Shown here one piece after another: positions 1 through 10,016 of a stretch of 24,313 bases of DNA. The number at the start of each line of letters is the position of its first letter. The first letter of the stretch is position 1. A program made the translations under genes and the position numbers. The stretch spans positions 1 through 24,313 of the forward strand of contig JACGCK010000436.1 of assembly GCA_014925825.1 (NCBI GenBank), read 5' to 3'. Under the pieces are notes generated by a model. That model saw only the letters and a list, made by a program, of their open reading frames with translations, ran no database searches and was not told the origin of the DNA. This stretch comes from Pholiota molesta. Lineage: Eukaryota; Basidiomycota; Agaricomycetes; Agaricales; Strophariaceae.

Positions 1-977
1 ATAGGAGACATCTTCGACGCGCATAACAGACTCAGAGAGCTTGCAAGCGGGTTTGGAGGCGGTTCTGGGGTATGCAGAGCGGCAGCGGCTATGTCAAATT
101 GAAAGAGTCGACCTCAATGGATGCGCGTGACTTTTGTTTTGGCTGGGCCAAATACGCACACGCGTTTACGCGCTCAGCCAATTTCAAGTTGAAGCCAACG
201 TCAAGGTTCAACATCACCCAGGAAGGCTAATCTTGTAATTAATCCAACAATTAAACTCGGAGTTTGTGTTTTATAGTGCCTATGACAGCTACGAAATGCA
301 TGGACGTTCGGTAAGAATCCTCGCGCTCGCCACGGATGCCCATCGCCCAGTATAATGCAGTTTCCTGGCTTAATTAAGTGAATACAAAGATCGATTCAAT
401 CAATCTCCTAAGCCGAGGCCTTTACAAAATTTACTGAGACCCTGAGCTTGAAGGTAAGCGCCAGTGAATTGGATGTCAGAGTTTCAAAGCAGGAAACATA
501 CCGTAGCAGAAATGATAGCCTTGCCAGTGGAGTGGCTTGAAGACATTGAAGCCGTGGTAGTACTTCACTGCCTTCTCTATTTGGGGTTTTGGGCTTGGCG
601 ATGGAGGCGATTGGTACACAGTATCTGTTAGCGATGAATATTTATTATGAACCTCCTCCGCCGCGCAAAATAACAAAGGAATGGGAGTCAAAGAGAAAGG
701 CTTATTGATCGAACAATCGATGAACACTGATTGAAAGTCCTTTATTGATAGTGATTCTCCTGGCATCACATCTATGGTCCTTACACGAAGCTCAAACCAC
801 ATATATAAGATCGTAACGAACATACCTCGCGCAACATTAAACATTCCCTTTTTCGGGGAGTTGTCGGGGAGGGTGCACAAATAACTCGCTCCTACATACG
901 CCAAGGTTCGAAGTATCAACAATATATGTATTCCAAAGCTCCATCTACGCACACAGACACATTTTAAAGAGTCAGAA
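1..977. other. Left flank, no confident gene
   Basis: No family is recognisable here. Two weak coding hints exist. On the plus strand an AG at 3-4 precedes an open frame from 5 to a TGA at 128-130, which could be the last exon of a gene entering from the left; its translation is helical-looking but matches nothing I know. On the minus strand a 175-codon open frame (1003 down to 476) starts inside the SDR1 tail in another frame and ends just after a GTATGT donor-like site near 501. Neither is enough to call a gene. Confidence 0.4.
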
Positions 978-2033
978 TCACCATGGATGCCTGCCACCCT
1001 CAATACTGTGGAACTGGCCCCCGTCTTTCTCGCGCGTGGAAGCGGAAATGATATCCACCAAGATATCCGCAGCGACGCTCGGCTGGCGCATAATGCTCCT
1101 CAGGGCGTCATTCCCCTCCAAAAATGGCCTCGCTGTATGGTCGAGAAGATTCATACACAATGTGAGTCGTCGCCTGCGGTAGAAGCAGAACAAAATATGT
1201 GGCACGTACTAATATCGGTTTCCACAGGACCAGGGCATTGCGGAAACGCGACTGTGGGGTGGCGTCAGCGAGGGGCCCGCGGCCGCGTATCCGGACGGGA
1301 TCGCGCACCTAGCCATTCGTTCTCGAAGTGGATCTTCCGCGTCACCCAGTTCAGCGCGGCCTTGCTCGTGCCGTAGGTCGCTATGTCCATGTCACCTGGC
1401 TGGATCCCCGCCACGCTCCCCGAGACGGAGCTGACAGGGACGAACCGCGGTAGCGCGCTGGCACGGAGCACGGCGCGGATGGATTGGAAGAGCACGAGGG
1501 GGCCGAGGACGTTGACCTGCCATCGGGTGAGTTGTCGTGGGGGTTGATTTGCAAGAGCGCACGTACGGAGAAATGCTCCTCGAATTTGTCTACAGGCGTT
1601 TCGTGCACCTTTCCCCAGTAATTCGCGATACCTGACAGTAGATGTAAAGTGAACGTAAGTAAACCATATCATAAAACGAAAAGATAATGGAACCTCACCT
1701 GCATTGGCAATCACGGTATCCACCCGGCCGTGCGTCGCCTTGATCTCCGCCGCGATGGCGTCGTTGCCTTCCTTGTCCCCGGCGACGTACTTCACGATCT
1801 CGACGCGGCCGGGGTACTTGGCCGCTAGCTCTTTGAGCTGGGCGGCGCCGCCAGATGGATCGCGCGCGCCAGCGTAGATGATGGCGGAGGGGTCTTTGGA
1901 CGCGATGGCGTCGACGAGGGCTAGGCCTGTATGGTGGGTGGTGAAGTGAATTAGTGGATAGCAGATGGCCAAGTGCAGGCGACGTACCGATGCCTCGTGA
2001 AGCTCCTGCAACGAAATAAATTTGGCTAGACAT
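978..2033 (-). CDS. Short-chain dehydrogenase/reductase (SDR1), 247 aa, six exons
   Basis: Classical NAD(P)-dependent SDR, expected to oxidise an alcohol or reduce a ketone in the cytosol. Exons on the minus strand: 2033-1988, 1926-1699, 1631-1567, 1516-1309, 1251-1210, 1132-978; introns are 50-77 bp, all GT-AG. The joined frame is 744 nt and closes on TGA. The Rossmann motif AGASRGIG is at residues 9-16, NAG at 90-92, the structural Asn at N115, and the catalytic Ser, Tyr and Lys at about S143, Y161 and K165 (YGTSK). PGPVETD and the C-terminal GGQFHSIEG fit the nor-1/C-factor-like SDR branch common in fungal secondary-metabolite loci. The start is set by the Met just before the first beta strand. 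A TATAAAT-like box lies about 50 bp upstream. Substrate unknown; a tailoring step for the terpene is an inference. The central exons are clearly GC-richer than the flanks. Confidence 0.9.
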
Positions 2034-2082
2034 GGTTGAATAATGGTATAGAGGGGTACGCAGAACGAACCTATTATATGGA

Positions 2083-2089
2083 ATTTATA
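2083..2089 (-). promoter_or_regulatory. Possible TATA box of SDR1
   Basis: On the minus strand this reads TATAAAT, about 50 bp upstream of the SDR1 start codon, a plausible distance for a fungal core promoter. The surrounding DNA is AT-rich, so a chance match is possible. Confidence 0.3.
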
Positions 2090-3980
2090 TTGCTAGATGG
2101 CAATAACACTGAACAGTCTTACCAATGCAAATCCATTACTAGAAGAAGCACGCCATCCATGTGGCAGAGTCTGCCGCAATGTAGGTTTAGTCAGACTTTT
2201 GTTCAGCATTATAAATGTTAAGTTTGCCGACGTTTACACTTTATCGGCATGTGAGCCTCAAAGACGCGTCGTCTCTGACTCCTGGGGCAGAACCAAGGCA
2301 GAACACGAAGCCGAGAATCGATTCCCGTCATACATGAGGCGGAGGGGGATGACGCGTACCGCTGGCATGCAGCGAAGAGAGCGCCGGTTGAAGACCGCGT
2401 CGTCTCCAATTCCCTGCATATAACACGCGGTGGGATCTACCCAAATCACTTTATCCGCGTCGTCAGCGCGTCTGCGGTTGCAGTGATTGTCGCGAACATT
2501 TCGATCTCTCGCTACGCTCCTGTCTTTAAGCACGCGAATCTCTGTGTGACGTTCGTAGCCGCGTGTGGGCGCTAGCTAGTAGGATGTTCAGCTTTGCTCT
2601 GAGGGCGGGACGGAATGCAACTCTTGCATCGCAGTATCACTTCCACATACACATACCGTCCCATTGCACCTCTGATGTCGCTCTTCCCCGAATAACGACT
2701 CCCGCGGAAGAAAACGAAGAGCACCCGCGCTACTCCTCCACCTGTGGCCCCGCCTCCGCGCGCTTGGCGTGTACCATGTTGGTGAGGTGCAGCTTCAGGT
2801 TTGAGGCAGTGACGGAAGGAATAATCAGTATGTGAGCTGTGGAGGGGCGAGGTTAAAGTGACGGCGGGTGACTCATTGAGAGGAGGTTCAGATTATGGAT
2901 TTGGGCCGCCAATGGAGGTAAGGGCAAATTACGAGCGTACAACAGTAGTGTCAAAGTTTCGCATTCGATTTCCTGGAATCATCAAGCGCTTACATAAGGT
3001 GAATTGTCCCACGGCTGAACATCACACCTGTCCCGAATCTTTCCGACCTCTTTCTTTCACTTGCGCTCAACTTGCGCTCGAAATTCTCTCTGCTGGTGTT
3101 GTCTTTAGCTTTCCATCTTCCTATCTTTTCCGTACTTGGCGATACGGTTCTGGGCTCCGTCTCAGGCGCAAGGTTTACCTGTAACCAACTATTCTCTCTG
3201 GCTTATCTTGTGCGAAGTACTGAAGCCACCATGATCAAGCCAATGCGTCTGATACATACCCCTCCGGTTTGAATTTGCTGCGACTCTGATCCAGTTTGTC
3301 CCAATTCAAGCTGCTCACAACAATGTGGTTAGCTCGAGTCTATCTTTGCACTATCTCTGTACTTCAGCATTATCCAAATGGACGTCCCATCCCTACCCCC
3401 GGTGACTCCGGGGATTTTTACGCTCAAGCAGGAGTCGCCGAAAATACTAGAGCGGCGCCTTTGAATACTCCACAACTATCTGTATGTCCGCTTGCCGTAT
3501 TAGTTTACGAACTCCCCTTCCACCAGAGAATATCCAATGCCTTACCAACCCGGTTCAAGCGATGTCTCCCCTTCTTTCTTATGCTCCTAAGGCATATTTG
3601 GCGGAGAAATCGCCCGATGGTGCCATCCTGGAGAGATAGATGTTAGAAGTCGGGACACAAACATCCCATTTGATCTGTGCCGCGAAACACTGCTCTGGAA
3701 TTATTACCGATTACCTTTGCTTCCGCTTTTCTTGGGTGATTCCGTATATAAGCAATGCATCGACAGCATGATCGCCTCATCACGATCTTCACCTTCACTG
3801 TGCCACCTCAAGAGCATCGCACATCTGGTGACTGGGATGCCCTTGCCTTCATTATCGTTCCTTCCCTTGCTTCTCTTTCCGCAACCTTGTCTAAATGACT
3901 TCGTCAACACCGACCATTCCCTCTTAGCTGACACTTCGGCGGCCCTCATATGACACCCAGGTGTTGTTTGCCCTTCCATA

Positions 3981-4007
3981 TACTGTACCATTTCGACCAA
4001 GTGTTCA
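3981..4007 (+). repeat. Left terminal inverted repeat of the MITE-like element, with TA flank
   Basis: These 27 bases are the exact reverse complement of 4337-4363. The outer TA dinucleotide is counted as target duplication and the inner 25 bp as the repeat proper. Confidence 0.8.
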
Positions 4008-4361
4008 GTCACATGTCATTTTGGCTTGTGAACTGAACACTTGGTCCAAATGTCATAGGTCATTTGGGGGCGTGAACAGCGCCAATTTTGGTGACTAAAA
4101 ATAGATTTTTCGCCAAATCACACAAATTGAGTCGTTTTAGCACAGTTTGTACAAATTTCACTCTACATTTAAATTCTTTGGAAGAATTGGGCTTTGATTT
4201 GGCTCAGAGTCTGTAGGGCTAGTGCCAATTTTTTCAAAAAAATTTCCGAATGAACACTTATCAGCACCTGTCATATGTCACTACCAGCCGTGAACACCTT
4301 GCCCAGTGAACACTACGTGTCATATGTCATATGGTGTGAACACTTGGTCGAAATGGTACAG
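3983..4361. mobile_element. MITE-like element with 25-bp perfect terminal inverted repeats
   Basis: The left end CTGTACCATTTCGACCAAG... (3983-4007) and the right end (4337-4361) are exact reverse complements over 25 bp. Each is flanked on the outside by TA (3981-3982 and 4362-4363), consistent with a TA target-site duplication as made by Tc1/mariner-like transposases. Variants of GAACACTTGG and TGTCATATGTCA recur just inside both ends (for example near 4035, 4270, 4290, 4310), forming subterminal repeats. The 379-bp body has no transposase frame, so it would be non-autonomous. Copy number elsewhere in the genome cannot be seen from here. Confidence 0.75.
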
Positions 4362-4363
4362 TA
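4337..4363 (-). repeat. Right terminal inverted repeat of the MITE-like element, with TA flank
   Basis: Exact inverted partner of 3981-4007. It includes GAACACTTGGTCGAAATGG, a word that also occurs with one change inside the left end near 4035, as expected for subterminal repeats. Confidence 0.8.
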
Positions 4364-4719
4364 CTGGTACCATCCCTACGACACTACATCAGCCATTATA
4401 CTCCTTTGTTGCCCACTCCTATGTCTGCGTAGCACCGAAACTCCAGATTCATCCAGTCGTTCCTATTCACCTCCCCGTGCAGAACACTGGCGAAAAAGAT
4501 TACATATATTCATATGATTCTGTCCTCAGTTGTACCTGGAATATGCGGGTTACTCATATCTCAGAAATGTGTTTGGCCTTCTCCCTTCGATTTTGTTCAA
4601 CACCATTGAGGCGCCCACCGTGGTACGGCCAGCATTCTTTGCGACGCGAATATGGACAATGCGATCCGATTGAGGACGCCGGAGGAAACTTTATCGTCCT
4701 TGACACGGGGGACAGGGTA

Positions 4720-4770
4720 AATGTGCGTGCCCGTGCGTGCCTGTGCGTGGTGTGCGTGGTTGTGCGGGAT
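4720..4770. repeat. Degenerate GTGCGTG repeat patch
   Basis: Short runs of GTGCGTG separated by C-rich or T-rich spacers on the plus strand, without exact periodicity. Open frames through it are low-complexity Cys/Val/Arg strings and are not genes. It has the opposite orientation to the CACGCAC patch at 5383-5580. Confidence 0.7.
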
Positions 4771-4810
4771 TGAGATCAGGCGTTTGTGCGGGTCGGTTAT
4801 TGATGTGAGA

Positions 4811-4826
4811 GTGACATATTGGTCAC
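4811..4826. repeat. 16-bp palindromic element, copy 1
   Basis: GTGACATATTGGTCAC, with arms GTGAC/GTCAC around a 6-bp centre. A second copy with two changes lies at 5002-5017, and a looser third one at 5361-5379. Such short palindromes could be protein-binding sites or parts of a repeat element. Function not known. Confidence 0.5.
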
Positions 4827-5001
4827 ATACACCAAAATATAATTATGGCTAACTCTACTCATACACCTTTCTACTACCACTCAGCTCCTTCTATTACAGT
4901 ACTCTAACGTTCTACTACTATATTAAATTTATTTGCGTCGAAAAGTCTTGCGGCCCAATGTTATTATCGAGGAATGTGCAAAGGAGGAAGATGACTGACG
5001 G

Positions 5002-5017
5002 GTGACATATCTGTCAC
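5002..5017. repeat. 16-bp palindromic element, copy 2
   Basis: GTGACATATCTGTCAC, sharing 14 of 16 bases with the copy at 4811-4826, 191 bp away in the same orientation. Confidence 0.5.
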
Positions 5018-5382
5018 ACATCATAGCACGCACCGGCAAAGAACGGCACGATGGTGTACCTGCTACATGTATGCTTTCCACGACCACCAGTTTCCTTCGA
5101 ATACACCATGAATATATCTCAAGTAGTATACAGAACTCATACATGTAAGAATTCTTTGAGGCCCGAGTGGTTCTTGCGTTGTAAGCCCGAAAAATAACTG
5201 ACACAGACTTACCGGCTGCCGGAATTGCCGAACACACTGGAAGCCTTGATACGATTGAGAGATGAATGCACGAAATGTGCGGGACATCTTTCTTGGCCCT
5301 ATAATCAGATAACTACATATTGGAAGATATATAGAGTATAGAAAAACTGTTTATAACCGAGTGACATCTCTGTTGTGACCAG

Positions 5383-5580
5383 CCACGCACATGCCACGCG
5401 CAGTCTTTTGTGCGGGTTGGCTTGGCGCCCGCGCGACCACGCACACTACTCGCGCACTCCCGCGCAACCACGCACGCACCCCGCACACACCCCGCACGCC
5501 GCGCACATACCCCGCACATTCTCGCACACGCCACGCACATCCTCGCACACGACTCGCACACATCGCGCACACTCTCGCAT
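5383..5580. repeat. Degenerate CACGCAC repeat array, about 200 bp
   Basis: An irregular tandem array of CGCACA, CACGCA and CCGCACA words in GC-rich DNA within an AT-richer region. All frames across it stay open on both strands because the repeat lacks stop triplets; the resulting His/Thr/Arg-rich or Cys/Val/Arg-rich frames are artefacts of the repeat and not proteins. Confidence 0.8.
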
Positions 5581-6289
5581 ACCAAGAATTATTATGCCAT
5601 ATGTCCGTGAGTTTATTCAAGTTACCTATATTTTTATGAAACCTTTCATATGAACATTTAGCGCTTTAGCACGGCCAAATTATGTCGAGAATCCGTCCGT
5701 GACCGCGCCCACTTCCATTCCCAAGCGTGAAAGAAGTAGAGGGAGCTGGAAGGGAATTTTAGGTTCCAGATTGCCCAAAACCGCGCACAAGGTCCATGTA
5801 CTACTTGATATTCATAGTCTACGTACAGGTTCACTACACTCACAACGTGATTTTACCTCGTAGATGTACATGTACTTCGCTATATGTCAAGTCAAAAACA
5901 TGCCTTAACCAGCTCGTGTATTATGGATATATCTGTTATATACGAAAATTTTATGCCGAAGTCCGTTATGAACTTGGGACCGACATGGCAAATTATCACA
6001 CGGATGGACTTGTTCGGTGCACGAAAACTGCGCCAAGTAATACAGACTTATGCCACTCATCTTAATCAATCCTTACATATACTAACTACTTCGGAAAATT
6101 GTAAATGGAAGTCTAGGAACACAATTATCAGCCTATAGACGAAGAAGCAAGGATCGCCGACCTGGATGTCAAATACCCATGGCCACGATAGACTCAGTCT
6201 TGACTTAGGCCGACAACTCGATATGATGTCCACACCGCAAGCAAATCCTCTATATATTGTTCCTAGGCGCACCGGGACATTCGCCGACC

Positions 6290-6410
6290 TGCCCGCACAC
6301 ACAACGCGCAATTCCGCACATCTCACGCACTCGCACGCGCACACCACGCACAAACGCCTGTGCGTGGCACGGTCACGCACGGTCACCACGCGCAGTTTCC
6401 CGCACATTTC
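6290..6410. repeat. Third CACGCAC repeat patch
   Basis: Same word family as the array at 5383-5580, including the shared string CCACGCGCAG (also near 5394). It changes orientation internally, with GTGCGTGG near 6360. No gene is implied. Confidence 0.7.
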
Positions 6411-6887
6411 CTGATGCCCTTGACACGGCTATCTGGGCGCTCGTGTCTCTAAAATCCGTTGATATCCCTCTTGTTTGTTTGCGAAGTCTAGCATTTCTTG
6501 TTTTCCGGTGTTTCTTCAGGGAGCACTTCTCTGCACGATGGCCTGGTACACTGGCACACGGATGATGAGTGTCTACCGTCAACGTCTACCGAAGCTTGGC
6601 GTATCTTCTGAGGTGCTTATACATATGTTGCAAAAAAGGGACGAAGTGCGCCTTGAACTGTCGACGCCAGCTCATGGGCGGCGAATGCCTTTGAACACAC
6701 GTCGAGCTCGAGGGTATTTATATAGAAAGATAGAACGGAGCAAACGATGCATTGATCTTCCGCTACCATAAGATGAAATTATATCGAATGCGAATCAGTT
6801 TCCACATCAAATGGATCAAGAAATTATACACGCGTCTAAATCAAAGCTGAAGTAATTCTAAGCCTACTCTAACCACGCGTCAAGCTT

Positions 6888-8803
6888 TCAATCTACAACC
6901 CTCTTGTACTGTAAATAGCATGGCTCTCCCATGGGGCTCGCCTGATTTTAAATCAGAATCATTGTATGCATGGATTATATGAGAAGTACTTACGCGCTGC
7001 AGGTCGTTAACGTCTGGGATAGGGACCTGCTTTGGGTACTTTCCTGTGGCGTCGACGAGCTCATACTCGTATCCTGCGAGGAAGAGGGAGACGATCATCT
7101 TGATCTCAAGTTTTGCAAACTATATTTTTCGAACGCGCACGATTAGCGAAATCCGGCGCGTTGAATAAGAGACTTACCTTCATTCCGGAGCACGGGTGAC
7201 GACCGCCTCCCCACGCGATGAAGGAGTACGCCTCTTTCTTGTCCTCTTCGCGGCCAGGGGCAAATCTTGATGGGTCCCACTCATCGGGGCTGGTATAGAT
7301 GCTCGGGTTGAGATGCACATCAGCCGCAGAGTACGCCAAGAACCAGCCGCGTTTCACGATCTTTCCTGCCATAGGGAGGTCGGCTTTGGTGTTGCGACGC
7401 AGAGCGGCGCCCGTTGCAGTGAGGCGCAGTGTTTCCTTGAGGCAGAGCTCGACGACGGGCATCTCTGATTCCCACGCGTTGATGGGGATGCTCGCCAGAC
7501 GCTTGTGGAGGGGCTCGTTCACGTACATAGGATTGGAGTGGTTGGTAAGGAGGTCTTGTACTTCTTTGACTGCCTTGGCTTTCCACTCGGGATGTGCAGC
7601 GAGGTAGATCAAAATCCAGCACGCTAGTTTCACCGTTAATTAGATTTCCTTTTGTGAGTATCAAAAACGACGTACAGTTCACACTGGTGTTGGTAATGCC
7701 AGCAAAGATAATGATCATCGCAAACTAGGAACTAGTCAGTTATGTTATCAATTCGAACGACATTCCACTTACCCCAACAATGGCCTTGTTGTCAAGCCCC
7801 GAAGCTATCAGTACATCGAACGCATCGGAAGACGGCGTTGCGTTGCGCCGTTGTTCAATATATTTGACCAAAAACTTGTAAAGATCGGTGGTAGCCTTCT
7901 CTTTGTTTTTAGTAGCCGAAGTTGGGATCCAAGGGAGAATAAGAGAGAAGGGGGTGGCGCTCTTTTCGATGATGTCAAAGTATTTCCACATTTCAGTAAC
8001 GGCAGCTGGGTCGGTGGATAACGAACGACAGGAGACCATCCGGATCGTCATTTGAATAACGAGCTGTAAAGAATTTGAGCGTTAGCATCCGTCCTTAGTC
8101 TGAGTGGGTAACACCTACGTCATAGACGTTGCGGAATGGATCAATGCGCCCCTCTTTGGCCGGCATCGAGACTGACAAGCTGTGGTGAATATCGTCAAGA
8201 AGCGAAGGTAGTACTGGTAGAATTTCAGACATCATTTTACGTCTCAAAAGGAGCAATTCGTTTCACTCACCATCTGTAAGACGTTCTTTACTGAAGAGCA
8301 CGGCGACGTTCTTGTTGAACCAAGTCATATTCTCCGGTTGCCATTCTGCTTCTGACGACTGTTCAAGACGTGGAGCCTAATAAAGCATATGAGCTGGGAA
8401 GCTTAAGAAATAAGAGGTAAATAAGACTTACGCCTCCAAGTAGAATCTGGTACCCTTGCGTGAAATCAAGGTATTTATCGTTGTGGAAGACCTTGCGTCC
8501 CTCTTCCCCGGATACCGCGACAACGGTATGTTGCAGAAAGCGGAATTGGAACAGCTCCTGACCAGTTTTCGCAAAGCCATTGAACATGAAGTCATGCCTC
8601 TTGGCAAAGAACGACCATGCAGTAAGGCTAGACACCCAACCTGGGAGCTTGACGATCCCGGAGTTGTCCTTTGGCTGAGTAGGACGTAGAAGGAAAGTCG
8701 TCAATGATCCCAGTAGCAGAATTCCGGCAGCCGTGGCTACTGGAATACGCGAATCGCTTTGAGCAGCTGCGCGCAGGTCATAAAAGACGGATGTAGCGTT
8801 CAT
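6888..8803 (-). CDS. Cytochrome P450 (P450-1), 512 aa, eight exons
   Basis: Microsomal haem monooxygenase. Exons (minus): 8803-8432, 8376-8271, 8213-8119, 8063-7773, 7724-7676, 7623-7178, 7119-6994, 6941-6888; introns 48-58 bp; the joined frame is 1539 nt ending in TGA. An N-terminal membrane anchor is seen at about residues 20-40. The ExxR motif is ETLR (E368-R371), the PERF-like segment is WDPSRF, and the haem loop is WGGGRHPCSGMK with the thiolate ligand C449. Trp replaces the usual Phe seven residues before the Cys. The I-helix reads FAGITNTS (295-302), without the usual acid-Thr pair. No C-helix WxxxR is evident. These traits suggest a CYP51-like or related basidiomycete group, but I do not assign a CYP number. 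The TTTGCAAAACTTGAG acceptor choice for exon 7 restores the usual AKLE after the haem loop. Likely hydroxylates the terpene product; substrate unproven. Confidence 0.92.
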
Positions 8804-10016
8804 TCTTGCAGGACGTGAGACACAGAATCCGCTGCAAAGCTCGATTCTTATTTGTGTTGATGATTAAAACATAATGGGGACTCGGAAGTGACGGTGATCG
8901 AATTGGAGGATGTAACATCCCCATCCTGAATAAAGTATTCTATCAGAGTATTAAACTCGACAGAATGAAAGAAAAATGTAAAGAGTGGCTGATACACAAG
9001 AAGCCAGGACCCCATCTACTTGGGGAATTAGGTAGCCATCTGCAATGGAATCCACTTTCAATGATAGATCTCGTTGTTGTCGCCAAGTTGGGTTCAATCC
9101 GGTTCAATCTCGGTGTGTTACGAGAATAGCATCGGGCGGGCATCACAGGGCATCAAAGGCAGGGAAGAATCCATGTATGTACTGACACACTACGGCTCTT
9201 CGAAGTTCGCAAATGACTTAAAATGCGGTATCAGACATTTAAATCGCTTATGAGCGGCTTGCGCATTTTTCTTTACAGGATCGTAGGGCACTTAAGAGTT
9301 TAAACGACCCTTATTACTCCTGTTTGCACTGATTATCAGGTTTTTATCTATTTTCGGAGCTTGCAAAAAGGCGTCCGTATGCAGCTTACTCGAGTCCCCG
9401 GGATCATTTGATGGGATCTCAGTAGTACTTCGGACCGATGTTGATCTCAACCAACTTGCGGTCCTCAGTAGGCCCATGGCAATAATATACAAAGTATGTA
9501 TCTTACCAGATCTTACCGCTGAGAAAACTCACACTGAAATTATGTGTACGTTGATCATGAGCGTCACATTTTTAGATCATTCACCGTGATTTGACCGTTA
9601 CTGAACCCGCCGCGTAGATGCTCGGCGGAATCGCCAGGTATGCAGAATCCCAAGCACCAGTATACTTGGCTTTTCTTTGCAACAGAATTCAGATTAACCC
9701 CCATACGCGGTTATGATGTGGTGTGAGAATACGACTTGATAGACTCAATAGATAAGTAGTTGGGGTACCAACGCTCAGACTTGACCCAGCTCACATGCTG
9801 TGTTAAGTGTTTCGGCTCATCCGACAACACTGGCATTTGTTTCGAAAATCTGCACGTCATTCGAGTACTCGCTTGACTAAGGTAGTATTCACTGCGAAGG
9901 GGCGGCATTGTCAATGTACCGAATAGAGATCCATAGCCTACACCTTATGTAACTTGCAAGATGGGAGCTGTACTTATCAATCACAGATACCCCTCACTTC
10001 GATTTGAATCATTACC
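8804..10016. other. Divergent intergenic region between P450-1 and SDR2
   Basis: About 1.2 kb separates the start codons of P450-1 (minus) and SDR2 (plus), so it must hold both promoters. I see no protein family in any frame and no clear TATA box close to either ATG. Short direct repeats of GGTTCAATC-like sequence occur near 9090-9108. Shared control of the two genes is possible but cannot be shown from the sequence. Confidence 0.5.

Larger units (their letters stand above)
2034..6887. other. Long gene-poor stretch between SDR1 and P450-1
   Basis: About 4.9 kb in which no open frame matches a known family or can be spliced into a convincing protein. It holds the MITE-like element at 3983-4361, three low-complexity CACGCA/GTGCGT patches, and two 16-bp GTGAC palindromes, described separately. 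A coding-like fragment starts at the ATG at 3378-3380 and runs to a TGA at 3462-3464. An overlapping frame then stays open to the TAG at 3637-3639, which looks like a frameshifted relic. A signal-peptide-like hydrophobic start follows the ATG at 3072, with nothing else to support it. The region probably consists of old gene and repeat remains. Confidence 0.5.

Noticed and set aside
3745..3752. TATATAAG followed by short frames starting at 3756 and 3768
   Set aside because: A good TATA-like word, but the following frames are short, unmatched and end before or at the MITE; a promoter cannot be supported.
5313..5653. Several overlapping open frames on both strands, Cys/Val/Arg-rich or His/Thr/Arg-rich
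   Set aside because: They all read through the CACGCAC repeat, which simply lacks stop triplets; the composition is repeat-driven.
7299..7607. Plus-strand open frame of 102 codons
   Set aside because: Antisense shadow of the large P450-1 exon that carries the ExxR and haem motifs.
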